Positions 8,193 to 18,800 of a stretch of 64,000 nt of DNA are shown one piece after another; position 1 is the first letter of the stretch; each line of letters opens with the position of its first letter. The notes beneath the pieces are model-generated. The model ran no database searches and had not been told where the DNA came from. It saw nothing but the letters and a program-made list of their open reading frames with translations. A program made the position numbers and the translations under genes. Where the stretch lies: IMG/VR virus record IMGVR_UViG_3300018079_000001, positions 1 through 64,000 of that record. The stretch is one strand, 5' to 3'. The DNA comes from a virus.

Positions 8193-8737
8193 AGGTACGC
8201 CGGCTAACGGCCCAACAGGCTGTCAAGCTGCTTTCCGAATTCTACAACACCTGCCCCGATGAAATGGAGAAAGCCTTCGGCTGGTCGCACGAGCCGGAGA
8301 CACTCGGGCGTAACGAGACGGTCTACGAAGTCAGCGATGACATAGACGGTGCCGACGCTGACGGCAAGGTCGAGCGTCGCCGTGTGGTTGTGGGCTTCGG
8401 CATCATCGAAATGAACCTCAAAGACGCCCGCGACACCGAGGCGTTCCTGAGTGCGGGTGTGTTCCCTATGTACCGGCGCATGGGGTACTGGCATAAAATC
8501 ACAGCCTGGACAGTGGCGAAGTCGAAAGAGTTGGGAGCCGACTTCGCGTCTCGTATCGTCAACAAGGACAACGAAGAGCACTACAATCGGTCTATGCGCG
8601 AGGCGCACACTGAGGGCTCAGGTTGGGTGTACGCTGGTGATAATTGGTGGCCAGGAAAAGGACACGGCTATTTCGTGTGGCCGTTCGACGAGAAAGAGCA
8701 CGCTGAAGCCAAGAAGAACGGGCACCATGAGAGTTGA
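8189..8737 (+). CDS. Possible GNAT-like acetyltransferase or structurally similar protein
   Basis: 182 residues from ATG 8189. [27 protein letters not shown] and a final HYNRSMREA recall the beta4, acetyl-CoA loop and C-terminal helix of GNAT proteins, but the loop lacks a clean Q/RxxGxG/A signature. The assignment is tentative. Mu Mom is a GNAT-related enzyme, so a base-modifying role is conceivable but not supported. Confidence 0.45.
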   Translation: MKVRRLTAQQAVKLLSEFYNTCPDEMEKAFGWSHEPETLGRNETVYEVSDDIDGADADGKVERRRVVVGFGIIEMNLKDARDTEAFLSAGVFPMYRRMGYWHKITAWTVAKSKELGADFASRIVNKDNEEHYNRSMREAHTEGSGWVYAGDNWWPGKGHGYFVWPFDEKEHAEAKKNGHHES

Positions 8738-9689
8738 CGCTGAGAGGAAGCTGGACTTCGACGACGTGCTGATTCGCCCCAAGCGCTCGAAGTTGAAGTC
8801 TCGGGCGCAGATCGACCTTGAGCGAACCTTCAGAATGCTGCACTCCGACAGGACAATCAGAGGGGTGCCGATCATCGCAGCCAACATGGACACGGTTGGC
8901 ACGCCCCGCATGGCGCAAGCACTGGCGAAGCACCGGATGTTCACGGCGTTGCACAAATTTGTTACGATCGACGAATGCAAGAACGTCCCGAATGCGTTTG
9001 CCTTCGTCACGCTCGGGCTCGGGGAGTGTGAGGTAGACGAGTCAATGGACAAAATCTGCCTCGACGTGGCGAACGGGTACATCGAAGACTTCGTGGACTT
9101 CATCGACACCATTCGTGGCATTTACCCCGGCAAGGTCATCATGGCTGGCAACGTGGCGACCCCCGACATGACCGAGGCACTGATTCTCGCGGGCGCGGAC
9201 ATCGTAAAGGTCGGCATCGGGCCAGGATCGGCCTGCACCACGCGACAGGTCACAGGTGTCGGCTACCCGCAACTATCCGCCGTCATCGAGTGCGCCGACG
9301 CCGCGCACGGGCTCGGGGGCCTTATCTGCTCTGACGGTGGCTGTCGAACCCCTGGCGACGTGACGAAAGCCTTCGCTGCCGGCGCCGACTTCGTTATGCT
9401 CGGTGGTATGCTCGCTGGTCACGCTGAGTGCTTTCCTGATGGCACGCCCGTGGTGCCGCCCTTAGTCAGGTACTACGGCATGGCGTCTAAGGTCGCGATG
9501 GACAAGCACGCTGGCGGCGTGGCTCCCTACAGGGCGGCTGAGGGTCGAGTCGTCGAGATCGACTACCGAGGCAGCGTGGACGACACCGTGCAGGAAATCC
9601 TCGGCGGGCTCAGGTCAGCGTGCACATACGTGGGAGCCTCGAAGCTGAAAGAGTTGTCGAAACGCACGACGTTTGTGATTGTGCGATGA
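8727..9689 (+). CDS. guaC: GMP reductase (IMPDH/GMPR family)
   Basis: 320 residues, close to bacterial GuaC. Seen: start [16 protein letters not shown], the conserved [13 protein letters not shown] with catalytic C170, then [13 protein letters not shown] and a final YRG region. No CBS domains, and the shorter flap favours GMP reductase over IMP dehydrogenase. It would convert GMP to IMP with NADPH. Together with the deoxyribosyltransferase-like protein and the (p)ppGpp hydrolase this makes a purine-nucleotide theme. It overlaps the previous gene by 11 bases. Confidence 0.9.
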   Translation: MRVDAERKLDFDDVLIRPKRSKLKSRAQIDLERTFRMLHSDRTIRGVPIIAANMDTVGTPRMAQALAKHRMFTALHKFVTIDECKNVPNAFAFVTLGLGECEVDESMDKICLDVANGYIEDFVDFIDTIRGIYPGKVIMAGNVATPDMTEALILAGADIVKVGIGPGSACTTRQVTGVGYPQLSAVIECADAAHGLGGLICSDGGCRTPGDVTKAFAAGADFVMLGGMLAGHAECFPDGTPVVPPLVRYYGMASKVAMDKHAGGVAPYRAAEGRVVEIDYRGSVDDTVQEILGGLRSACTYVGASKLKELSKRTTFVIVR

Positions 9690-9832
9690 TGGTACAGTGC
9701 GCTTTGGTATGGTTCACCCTGTCCGACAACTTGTACGTTCTGTTCGGGCTCGTCTTTGCGTTCGGTATCCTGGCTGGCCTGGGCACCGCCCCGTACCTCT
9801 CCAATAGGTTGCGCAGGTTCCTGGGCTTCTGA
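9686..9832 (+). CDS. Very small membrane protein
   Basis: 48 residues starting at ATG 9686, overlapping the GuaC stop. One long hydrophobic span ([18 protein letters not shown]) with a basic C-terminus. Gene end and promoter P2 follow directly. Function unknown. Confidence 0.5.
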   Translation: MMVQCALVWFTLSDNLYVLFGLVFAFGILAGLGTAPYLSNRLRRFLGF

Positions 9833-9842
9833 TCTACCAGTC

Positions 9843-9862
9843 GTGGTAAAATAAAAGAGTGG
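9843..9862 (+). promoter_or_regulatory. Repeated extended -10 promoter element, copy P2
   Basis: GTGGTAAAATAAAAGAGTGG, the consensus form. It lies in the 84-base gap before the structural gene at 9917, whose Shine-Dalgarno is AGGGGGAA. Confidence 0.8.
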
Positions 9863-9916
9863 GGGTGTGCACACCCCGAAGAATTCCTGTTCGACAACTT
9901 TTCAGGGGGAAACCAA

Positions 9917-10351
9917 ATGAGCAAGGGCAATACGTTCGAGTCAGACATCCTCAAGCTGTTCTTCAATGCCACCGCTATCGCGGACTTGGCTCAGGACGAC
10001 ACGACGGGTCCAGCAACCACGATCACCGTCGCGTTGCACACGGCGGACCCGGGTGAGGCGGGCGACCAGACGACGAACGAGACGGCCTACACCGGCTATA
10101 CGCGAATCGCTGTCGCGCGGACAACGGGTGGTTGGTCGGTGACAGGTACCGCTCCTACGGTCGTGAGCCCGGTTGCGAACATCGACTTCCCCGAGTGCAC
10201 GGCGGCGCCAGGTGGAGCAATCACGCACTTTAGCGTCGGTTCGGGCGTCGCGAACAAGCTGATGTACAAAGGTACGGTGACCCCCAACATCACAATGGCG
10301 GTCGGCGTCATCCCAAGGCTCAAGACCACGAGCACCATTTCCGAGGACTAA
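9917..10351 (+). CDS. Phage structural protein (tail-fibre-like family)
   Basis: 144 residues. The pattern ILKLFFNATAIA, VALHTADPGEAG, then ETAYTGYTRIAVAR belongs to a widespread phage family usually labelled tail fibre or structural protein. It is predominantly beta. First gene after promoter P2, so probably late and abundant. Confidence 0.65.
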   Translation: MSKGNTFESDILKLFFNATAIADLAQDDTTGPATTITVALHTADPGEAGDQTTNETAYTGYTRIAVARTTGGWSVTGTAPTVVSPVANIDFPECTAAPGGAITHFSVGSGVANKLMYKGTVTPNITMAVGVIPRLKTTSTISED

Positions 10352-10387
10352 TCCCACTAGCATTTCCAAAGTGGAGGCTGTGTTGCA

Positions 10388-12655
10388 GTGCCGCGAAAAC
10401 CCGCGAAGGCTCAGAGTAGCGGTACTGCAACAGTCATCGGGCACGGTGGAAATGCAAAGGACTCTATGGCCCTCGAACACGCGCACGGTACGATCCGATG
10501 GCTAGCCGCTGACGCTGTTAGCACGGTCTACACTGTTAGCGGTCTATCCTTTCAGCCCAAGGCTCTAAGGTTCTACTGGCAGGGTTTAGGTAACGCCACC
10601 GACCAAGCCTCTCAGACAATCCATTCTCGACGCGGAGTTGGATTTTGCACAAGCACTTCCTTGCGCCGCGCAGTTGGGTCTCAAGATCAAGACGCCGCTG
10701 GCACGATGGTGTGTACGTCTGGTCTGCGAAACGATTGTGTAGCTTTTAGTCTCACAAGCACTCCCGCCGCTGACGGCCTTCTAGACATCAATGCAATCAA
10801 CAGCGATGGATTCAGTCTGATAGTTGACGACCAAGGTGTCGTTGACCTTGCGATCCATTGGGAAGCATGGGGCGGTACTGACATCACAGTCGCCACTGTT
10901 ATCGACATCGCTGAGCCCGCCGCCACGGGTGATGTCGATTACACGGTCACGGGGTTTACTTCAGGCGCGACGAATCAGGTTGTCATGTTCGCTGGAGTAC
11001 AATCTACCGCTGCCGCGAATACAGCCACACGCGCGGATAGCGGCCTCTGCGTAGGCTTCGCGGCTGGAATCAACGCTGCTGACAACGTCCACGTTGAAGG
11101 TAATAACGACGATGCCTCGACGACAGCCGATACGGACGGATACTGCAAGACCGGCGAATGTCTCGGCATGATCGCGGTGGCGGGAGGCAATCCGACTGCG
11201 CGAGCGCAGCTTACTCTATTCGGGACCGACAACTTCAGGTTGAACTGGATCGCCCGCGCTACGACGAGTCGCCGCTATATTGCTCTGGCAATCAAAGGTG
11301 GCGGCTGGAAATCGGGGGCGTTGACAATCGACGGCAGCACATTGAACGCCACGGCAACAGTTAGCAGTTTGCCTTTCGCACCCAAGGGTCTATCGCTCAT
11401 GGGCCGCATGTCGATAGAACAAACAGCCGCGACATCGGTGATCGAAGATCGTATGTCTCTTGGCTCGGGCTCGTCAATATCCTCGCGGCGTTGTCAGGGC
11501 ACGTGGTCGGAAGATAACAGCATCACGGGCTCGTCGGTTTGCGAAATTGACTTAGTGCTTGAATACGATCAGGTTCTCGCTTATCCTACAAACGCTGGAG
11601 CGGTGACCGCTGCTAAAGACATTGACTTGATGAACGGAAGCAGTTTCCGTTTGATCGTCGATGCGACCGGCGGTGTGGCAAGCGAGTGGATTGGTTATCT
11701 CACGTTTGGAGACGAGCCCGCAGATATTCAGGAAGGAGACGGGAATTCGGCTGGTGCCGCAGCTTCATCTGTTGTCGGTGCGGCTCTCACTCTAGCAGAC
11801 GGCGACTCTGATGGTGTAGCAATACCGAGCGGCGCGGGTGTTACATTAACTCAAACCACCGCCTCGTCAAGTGGTGCAGCGACCGCGTCAGCCAATAGTG
11901 CTATAGTTATAGCTGGAGACGCTTCTTCTACTGGAACGTCCACAGCCAACGCCCCCGCTAACTCTGTAGCAACAAGCAGCGCAAGTGCAGCGGGTATTGC
12001 GGTAGCGGATGCACCCTCAAGTGCCATCGCTCAGGTTGTGGTGTCAAGTGACGGTGTAGCAACAGGATCGGGTGTCGGCGTGTCGTTCGCTCAGACTACG
12101 GCCGCATCGGCTGGTGTAGCAGTGGGCAACGGCTCGGCGGCTGCTATCGTCACGACAAACGGTAGTTCGGCTGGTGTAGCGGTCGGTGCTGATGTAGGAG
12201 CAGCGATTGCCACCACTGTGTATTCGAGTACAGGTGTGGCGACAGTCCTCGGTGAAGGTGCTAATGGTGCCGAGACCGGGTCTGACTTTGACGCTGACGG
12301 TGTTGCGATCGTGTTGGGTGTTGGGGCCAGCATGACTCAAGCTAACGGGTCGAGCACTGGAACCTCGACAGTAGATGGCCTAACGTCGAGTGTCTTCAAC
12401 GGTGTCGCGAACAGCGCAGGCGTTGCGACTGTTCTTGGTGAGGGTGCTAACGCCGCCGCTGGTGGGATTGTCGAGGCGGTTGCGAACGCGAGCGGAGTCG
12501 CGACTGTCAACGGCATTAGCGACGCTGAGCCAAGCGAGCCGATCGGTCCGACGATCGGTGTGTTCGAGCAGCGAAGCACTTTGGTTGTTCGACCGAGCAC
12601 CAGATTCACAGTGAAATTCAATACTGGTCGGCGTCAAACAGTGAAGCTAGGATAA
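10388..12655 (+). CDS. Large repetitive surface/structural protein
   Basis: 755 residues from GTG 10388. Two related domains (about residues 30-300 and 310-450) each start with a VSGLSFQPKAL or VSSLPFAPKGL motif and contain a DG(F/S)(S/R)LIVD stretch; they are paralogous to the protein at 13705. Residues about 455-700 are Ala/Ser/Gly/Val-rich with a loose repeat of about 18-20 residues (patterns such as SSTGVATVLGEGAN and NSAGVATVLGEGAN), suggesting a solenoid or stalk. A short basic C-terminus follows. Possibly a capsid or tail surface fibre; no catalytic motif. Confidence 0.6.
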   Translation: MPRKPAKAQSSGTATVIGHGGNAKDSMALEHAHGTIRWLAADAVSTVYTVSGLSFQPKALRFYWQGLGNATDQASQTIHSRRGVGFCTSTSLRRAVGSQDQDAAGTMVCTSGLRNDCVAFSLTSTPAADGLLDINAINSDGFSLIVDDQGVVDLAIHWEAWGGTDITVATVIDIAEPAATGDVDYTVTGFTSGATNQVVMFAGVQSTAAANTATRADSGLCVGFAAGINAADNVHVEGNNDDASTTADTDGYCKTGECLGMIAVAGGNPTARAQLTLFGTDNFRLNWIARATTSRRYIALAIKGGGWKSGALTIDGSTLNATATVSSLPFAPKGLSLMGRMSIEQTAATSVIEDRMSLGSGSSISSRRCQGTWSEDNSITGSSVCEIDLVLEYDQVLAYPTNAGAVTAAKDIDLMNGSSFRLIVDATGGVASEWIGYLTFGDEPADIQEGDGNSAGAAASSVVGAALTLADGDSDGVAIPSGAGVTLTQTTASSSGAATASANSAIVIAGDASSTGTSTANAPANSVATSSASAAGIAVADAPSSAIAQVVVSSDGVATGSGVGVSFAQTTAASAGVAVGNGSAAAIVTTNGSSAGVAVGADVGAAIATTVYSSTGVATVLGEGANGAETGSDFDADGVAIVLGVGASMTQANGSSTGTSTVDGLTSSVFNGVANSAGVATVLGEGANAAAGGIVEAVANASGVATVNGISDAEPSEPIGPTIGVFEQRSTLVVRPSTRFTVKFNTGRRQTVKLG

Positions 12656-12666
12656 GGGGAAGATCA

Positions 12667-12993
12667 ATGATACAGTTCTACGCGGCTGAAGTTGGAATCG
12701 ACCTGGTCTTCCTTCTGACAGACTCGAATGGTAAGCCTATTCTCGATATGCCAACCGCCAATTGGCCAAAGCTATTCGTGGAGGGACTTGCTGCGAGTCC
12801 GATCACACTGCTCGCGACCACGACACCGGGAGAGTATCATCACCTTATCCCCGCTGCGCAGTGGCCTGTGTCGGTCGGCGAAGTCATTCACTACTACGAA
12901 GCCTACATTGAATTCAAGAGTTCGGGAAAGACCATCCTGGCCGACGAATTCAAAATCGCAGTCATCAAGGCTCCGACTGTCAGTCTAGCCTAA
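12667..12993 (+). CDS. Hypothetical structural protein
   Basis: 108 residues, mixed beta, between two surface-protein genes. It resembles small beta-sandwich BppU-like or fibre N-terminal domains in composition, but no family is recognised. Confidence 0.5.
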   Translation: MIQFYAAEVGIDLVFLLTDSNGKPILDMPTANWPKLFVEGLAASPITLLATTTPGEYHHLIPAAQWPVSVGEVIHYYEAYIEFKSSGKTILADEFKIAVIKAPTVSLA

Positions 12994-13005
12994 AGGAGAC
13001 TTATC

Positions 13006-13704
13006 ATGGGTTTTCCGATCATTCAAAGTGTCACTCCGTACTCGTTTCCTGAAAGGTCGAAGTCCCACCCCGTCACGCTGCCTCCTGTGGACGCGGGAGA
13101 CTTACTCGTTGCGTTCTTCGTCAACCACGGCGACACGGAACTAACCAATCCGTTCGGTGGCGGTCCATGGGTGGTCCTGTCGATCAACAACGGGCGGAAC
13201 GTAAGATTCGGTGCGTACTGGAAGAAGGCACTCGCCGAGGACGCGGGAGCAGTGGTTGACTTCTCGACGTACGCCGCTGCCAAGGCTGCGGCACAGGTAT
13301 ACCGCGTGAAGGGGTGGCGCGATAGCGGGGTCATCTTCAAGGATGTCAACATCACGCACAATCAGTCAATTCCGACTGTCACGCCTGACCCCGGCCCGCT
13401 GTATCTGTGGAGTTGGGGTTTGGAGGATACACTCTGGATCGCGGCGTACGGAGCAGACGGAGACGAGGAAGTTATGGAGTACCCTGTCGATGACGACGGA
13501 GTCGCTTACGAGGATGGCCTCTACGTGGAGAGCGATCACTCGCAAACGTCGTGTTCGATGGCAACGGCTCACAGGAATCGTGTGGTGCTTGTGGAAGACC
13601 CGGGCGGGACTTTTCCGGTGGTTCCTCCAGTTCACCCCTTCAAGACGACGGGCGCGCAGGCGTGGGTCGCGTTTACTATGGGAATCCGACCGACAATCAT
13701 CTAA
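13006..13704 (+). CDS. Hypothetical virion protein
   Basis: 232 residues, beta-rich, starting after a Shine-Dalgarno AAAGGAGA. Aromatic-rich and acidic in the middle. Its stop abuts the next start without a gap. No recognised family. Confidence 0.55.
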   Translation: MGFPIIQSVTPYSFPERSKSHPVTLPPVDAGDLLVAFFVNHGDTELTNPFGGGPWVVLSINNGRNVRFGAYWKKALAEDAGAVVDFSTYAAAKAAAQVYRVKGWRDSGVIFKDVNITHNQSIPTVTPDPGPLYLWSWGLEDTLWIAAYGADGDEEVMEYPVDDDGVAYEDGLYVESDHSQTSCSMATAHRNRVVLVEDPGGTFPVVPPVHPFKTTGAQAWVAFTMGIRPTII

Positions 13705-15045
13705 ATGCAAACAGCAGTCGGCAGTTTTGCGATTGGGGTAGGAGGCGTTGGCACAACCGTCACGGTTAGTGGTCTGCCATTTCAACCCAAGGCTGTCATC
13801 TTCTCGTGGTCTGGCCGCACGGCGGTAGGCCAGGCCGAGGCGGATCACAAGATGGGCGCGGGCTTCATGGTGAACGCCACCGAGCGAGGCGGCTCGGCGA
13901 CGGCCAGCATCAACGGGTTCGACATCACAGGCGCCAAGAATCGCTCGTTCTCCGACGCGTGTATCAAGATCATCGAGGCGTTCACTAACACAGTCGAAGG
14001 CGCAGCCGATTTCGACGCGTTCCTGTCTGATGGTTTCCGCGTCATAATCGACGATCAGTTCCCCGTGAGTTTCCTGATTAACTACATCGCGATCGGCGGC
14101 GCCGACCTGACGAACGTCAAGGCAATCACGATAACGCCTCCGGACGTTGACGGCGATCAGGACACGACGACCGTTGGATTCAAGCCCGACTGCGCGATGT
14201 TTTTCGGAGGGGCGGAAGTGACGACCAGTGGAAGCGGCTTGGGTTTTGGCGTGGCTGCACAGGACCCACCCGTGAACGCCGTCTTGGTGGGCAACGCGCG
14301 TGACGGTTTCACGACGACGGAGACGAAGTCTTACTGCCGGTTGGGCGACGAGTGCACAGCGGGGCGCCCAAACCCGGCAACGTTTGACATGCTGCGTCGG
14401 GGCAAGGTGACGAGTTGGCTGAGCAACGGCTTCCGCATGGCCTGGCTGGACACGTCTGTTCTTCAGCCAAATATTCAAGTTCTCTGCCTGAAGGGCGGCA
14501 CGTACGCGGTCGGCGACCTGCTGACGCGGACGGACGGGACGCCGTTCAGCGAGATGGGCCTGCCGTTCGAGCCGCGAGGGCTGATCTTCGCGTCGCACAA
14601 CAAGGCGCAGAGCGCGGCTGATACCGCTCAGGCTCTCGACGAGCGGTCCATTGGATTCGTTGCAAGTGCCACGCAGAGAAACTACGTCGGCGTACTTGAC
14701 AAGGATGCGATTCAGGTTGACCCAGGCCCCGGGGTGACCGAGGTTGGTGTAGCACATAATACAAACGAGTGTTATGTCAATCAGAGCACCGCCGCGACCA
14801 TCATCATCGAAGGATTGATGGATCTAACGTCGATGAACGCCGATGGTTTCACAGTCGTTATGAACGATCCGGACCCGGTGTCGTCCTTTGTGTGGTATCT
14901 TGCGATGGGTGACGGAGTTGTGGACGTAGGGGGGGGGGTTTCATCCAAACCAAAACAAAAACCGTCATCAGGTGCTTTGTGGGCTGCTATTCGTGAGCAA
15001 CTTCGCAGTGAACCAAAGAAGTATAAAAGACCTATGATTTTATGA
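13705..15045 (+). CDS. Structural protein, paralogue of the 10388 protein, with G10 tract
   Basis: 446 residues. Two copies of the same domain as the 10388 protein (VSGLPFQPKAV at about residue 16; MGLPFEPRGL at about 280; SDGFRVIIDD and ADGFTVVMND). A run of ten G (14929-14938) lies near the end; after it the code becomes A-rich and encodes a Lys-rich tail (KPKQKPSSG, then KKYKRPMIL) unlike the body. The tract is a candidate slippage site that would change this tail. It overlaps the next gene. Confidence 0.6.
   Translation: MQTAVGSFAIGVGGVGTTVTVSGLPFQPKAVIFSWSGRTAVGQAEADHKMGAGFMVNATERGGSATASINGFDITGAKNRSFSDACIKIIEAFTNTVEGAADFDAFLSDGFRVIIDDQFPVSFLINYIAIGGADLTNVKAITITPPDVDGDQDTTTVGFKPDCAMFFGGAEVTTSGSGLGFGVAAQDPPVNAVLVGNARDGFTTTETKSYCRLGDECTAGRPNPATFDMLRRGKVTSWLSNGFRMAWLDTSVLQPNIQVLCLKGGTYAVGDLLTRTDGTPFSEMGLPFEPRGLIFASHNKAQSAADTAQALDERSIGFVASATQRNYVGVLDKDAIQVDPGPGVTEVGVAHNTNECYVNQSTAATIIIEGLMDLTSMNADGFTVVMNDPDPVSSFVWYLAMGDGVVDVGGGVSSKPKQKPSSGALWAAIREQLRSEPKKYKRPMIL
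14929..14938 (+). repeat. Homopolymer G10 within coding sequence
   Basis: Ten consecutive G encoding Gly-Gly-Gly near the 3' end of the 13705 gene. Gain or loss of one G would replace the last 35 residues. Confidence 0.9.
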
Positions 15046-15869
15046 TTCCAAGCACCTACTGCGTAAGTAAACGCCACAAAGTGCTTTGGGCGACCATGAA
15101 CTTCCTGGCCGAGCGGGACAGGTGCGGCATCCGCACAAAGAAGTGGGATCGCCCTGTGATCAAGGAAACGGTGGACCGCCGCAAGCTGATCCTTGAACAC
15201 AACGCAGCCGACGTGTTCGCGGACGTATTCGATCGCCAGCGGAACGCCGTGCTTGACGTGTACCCATCGAAGCGGCGCATGAGCGAGGCCCTGCAAGAGA
15301 CGCGCGAAGCCTTAGAGCAGGCGTACTGGAAAGTGTACCTCGACACCGCGTCAAGCTACGGTCCGTGGGCGGCTCGGCACCTGGACGCGACGATGAAGGC
15401 TCCCGATCCGTTCCGTGATCCGATGGTGAACTGGCTTCGTGGCAACGCAGCGAGTCGCGTGGCAGACATCAACAAGACGACACGTGATCGGTTGCAGGTT
15501 ATCCTGGCCGAGGCGACCGAAGAGGGCGATAGCCTGCAAGAGACTGCGAGCCGGATCGACGATCTGTTCCTCGACGAGATCATTCCCAACCGAAGCATGG
15601 TGATCGCGCGGACCGAAGTCGGTAATGCGGCTAACTTCGCGGCGCACGAAGCGGCACAGGCGACGGGCGTGCCGATGGAAAAGACCTGGAACACACTCGG
15701 CGATCCGTTCGTGCGCGATATTCACGCGGACGCAGACGGGCAGACAGTCGAGATCAATCAGGACTTCACCGTGGGTGGCGAGTTCCTGGGCTGGCCAGGA
15801 GACATCAGTAAGGGAGCGAGTGCTGGCAACGTCATAAACTGCCGGTGCTTCTTGACGTACGACGTATGA
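15042..15869 (+). CDS. Head morphogenesis protein (SPP1 gp7 / Mu gpF family)
   Basis: 275 residues. The C-terminal third carries the family pattern: RTEVGNAANF, then KTWNTLGDPFVRDIH with a metal-ligand-like DGQTV, and the closing NVINCRC. This minor head protein associates with the portal in related phages. Overlaps both neighbours by ATGA. Confidence 0.85.
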   Translation: MIPSTYCVSKRHKVLWATMNFLAERDRCGIRTKKWDRPVIKETVDRRKLILEHNAADVFADVFDRQRNAVLDVYPSKRRMSEALQETREALEQAYWKVYLDTASSYGPWAARHLDATMKAPDPFRDPMVNWLRGNAASRVADINKTTRDRLQVILAEATEEGDSLQETASRIDDLFLDEIIPNRSMVIARTEVGNAANFAAHEAAQATGVPMEKTWNTLGDPFVRDIHADADGQTVEINQDFTVGGEFLGWPGDISKGASAGNVINCRCFLTYDV

Positions 15870-18800
15870 TCTACAATCGTACCCCGGACTACGTGATCAA
15901 GACCGCGCTCGACAAGAGCGACGGAATCATGGTGGCACTCAAGGTGCCCACCGACGCTGCCCGTCTGCTCGCGCTCGAAGGTGGACAGCCGCCAGAGGAC
16001 TTGCACCTGACACTCGCTTACCTTGGCAAGCGTGACGAGTTCACGCCTGAGCAATTGGGTACGCTACACGACATTGTCGGAGCCATAGCGCGCACAAGTC
16101 AGCCTGTCGAGACGCAAGTTCGCGGGTATGACGTGTTCCCCGACACCGACGACGGTCCGTGCCTATACGCGACGGTGGACACGACGCAATCGCTCCTGGA
16201 CCTGCAAGAGACGGTCGTCGAGGCTGTGTCGTCCTATGGCATGCCGCCACAGGGCAAAGGACAAAGCAACGGGCGGTGGATTCCCCATATCACTCTGGCG
16301 TACCGGGAGAGTGCTTCCCCGCCTGACGTGCCGCCTGTATCTGACCTGACTTTCGATTGGCTTCGCGTCGCGCTAGGCAGCACCGAGGCACTGATGCGTC
16401 TGAAGAAGTTCGAGGGCGCCATTGCGGCGCAGCCGGAACTGAAGCGGCCAGAGGACACGAAGGAAGAGAACTTCCTGAAGGGCGCAACGACCACGAGCAC
16501 CATGGACAGCGGCGGGCGCATCGCACCGGGCCAGGGCAGGTTCCGCCGCATCAAGGACAGCGGCGGGCTCACGGCACCCACGGACGGTGGTGAAGTTAAC
16601 CCGTTACACTTGGTGCCGCGCCGGCCGAAGCGCACGGGTGAGGGCACCGAGGCGTACACGGCATCGAACGAGATATACACACCGACGCCCGGCCTCATGA
16701 AAACCATCACGAAGGTAGGCAAGGCGGTCGCGATCGACTTCGATGGTACGATAACGCTCGACGAGAAGGGCACCGAGAATCCGAAGATGCGGCGGCTGGT
16801 AGACATGCTCCTAAGCAACGGGGTCCGTGTGGTGATCTTCACCGCGCGCCCCGGCGCCGAAGTTCACGCGTGGCTGCGCGAGCATGCCTGGCCGTCGCTC
16901 GAAGTGACAGATCGCAAGTCACCTGATTTCGCTGTGTACCTGGACGATCGAGCCGTGGGTTTCTCCCCGGACAAGGTTGGACAAGGGCTTGCGCAGGAGT
17001 TGGCCGAATTCAAGACATGGTGGGAAAAGAGTGCGAGCGACATGGGTGCACAGCCAGAGACGCGCGATCGTCTGGCGAAGCTGCCGGCCGTGGCGATCAC
17101 GAACGCCGAAAATAACACCGCTGAATGGAACGAAGCCATGCACCCGCGTACGGCTGCGGGTACCGCTGAGGGCGGTCAGTTTGCGGCTGCGGGCGGTGGC
17201 AATGCTGCTACACCGGCTGATGCGCCGAAGGGCGATGCCGACCAGGAACACCGCGCACAGCGGGCGCGTGAGTGGAACAAGCAACATCCTGACGATCAGG
17301 TGCCGATACCTGGCGACAAGCCGAAGACTCCTACTGAAGATCAGGCAAGACAAGCGGCGCAGCATCAGTGGCGCGAGGGTAACCCCGAGCGAGCAGCCGC
17401 CGCTGATCGGTGGAACGCTGAGCATCCGGGTGAAGAGCCCGCGAAGCCGGGCGGCACGGCCAGGACTGACCGTACCGACGAAGCTGCGGCGTGGGTCTTG
17501 GCACATCAAGGAGTACCGGGAGCATTTGCTGACGATTGGGCGAAGCCCGCACAGGTAGGCGACACGTTGCCGGGCGGTGGACGTGTGCAGCCGGGCGACT
17601 TGGGCACAGAAGAGAACAAGCCACTGGCCCCTGGTTTGCCAACCGATCAGTTGGGCAAGGAACCGCGCGTGGGGATGCCGGGCGGCGGTACGACGCCGAC
17701 ACCGGAGTCTGTGCCTGGCACCCCGCCGACGCCTGAGTCGTGGGGTGATCTGAACGCCGATCAGCAGGACAAAGCGCTCGTCGCCTGGAAGAATGCAGCG
17801 CGTGATGACTTCATGCAGATGGAACGAGAGGGTTGGGAGGAAGACGAATCCAACTTCGAGCACGTGCCGAAGGACTTGCAGGGCAATCCGGAGTGGAACG
17901 AACAAGCGCTCAAGGACATCAACAACGGGTTCTATCCGGGCGATCCTGTCGAGGGTCTTGACGACCAGGGCGGCGGAACACCGGCCGCACATGCTGAGCA
18001 AGAGCGACGCATTGCTGAGTGGCGTGATAGCTTCGCGATTGACGACTCGATCAAGGCAGGCGCGTTCTCTGTGGATACTGGTGCGGTGGGCGCACTCGAA
18101 GTCAATACCGACTTGCTTGTGTTCAAGGACAATCCGTACACCGAAGACTCGGGACAGCAGATGCTCCCCGGCATCGACCGTGAGATGATGTACAAAGAGT
18201 TCAACAAGCAGAAGTGGGCCACAGTCAAGTCTGATTTCGAGGAGAGGTATAAGGAAGCGTTCGACACGGAAGTCGAGAAGCGCGTTGACATGATCAAGGA
18301 GAATCCGCCCACGTTTGACGTGAACGAGCGGATGGGTGACTATTGGGACGAGATGGACGACAAAGAGAAGTTCAAGCAGGCGCAGGAGCATCTGCCTAGT
18401 AGCGATCTGCGTGGTGGTGGTACAAGCAGTGAAGGTAGTCAGGGCGAGGGCGAAAAGGGAACAGTTGGACCAGACAAAGAATACGACACGAAAGAACAGA
18501 AAACAATTCAGAGTAAGAAACCAACAACTAAGAAAAATCTCGGTGGTGGTGTCAGCGAATCAAAGGTAGTCACAATGGCTGACGGTTCAAAGTACGTGTG
18601 GAAACCTTCTACTGGAGAGGCCAATGTCCGTGACGGTATCAATGCTGGTGTACAGTACCAGCGAGAAGTTGCGGCTTACGATATCGGACGCATCGTCGGG
18701 ATGAAAAACTTTATGCCAGTTGCGTCCATCTTCAAGTATGAAGGCAATTACGGTACAATGATGGAGATGATTCCGGACGCCGACAACGACGGTAAGAGCG

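Noticed and set aside
13366-14757. 463-residue open frame on the minus strand
   Set aside because: Antisense shadow of two good structural genes; arginine-rich nonsense-like sequence with no recognisable motif.
16919-18391. 490-residue open frame on the minus strand
   Set aside because: Antisense to the 15866 giant gene; repetitive Leu/Arg composition mirrors the acidic repeats of the sense protein.
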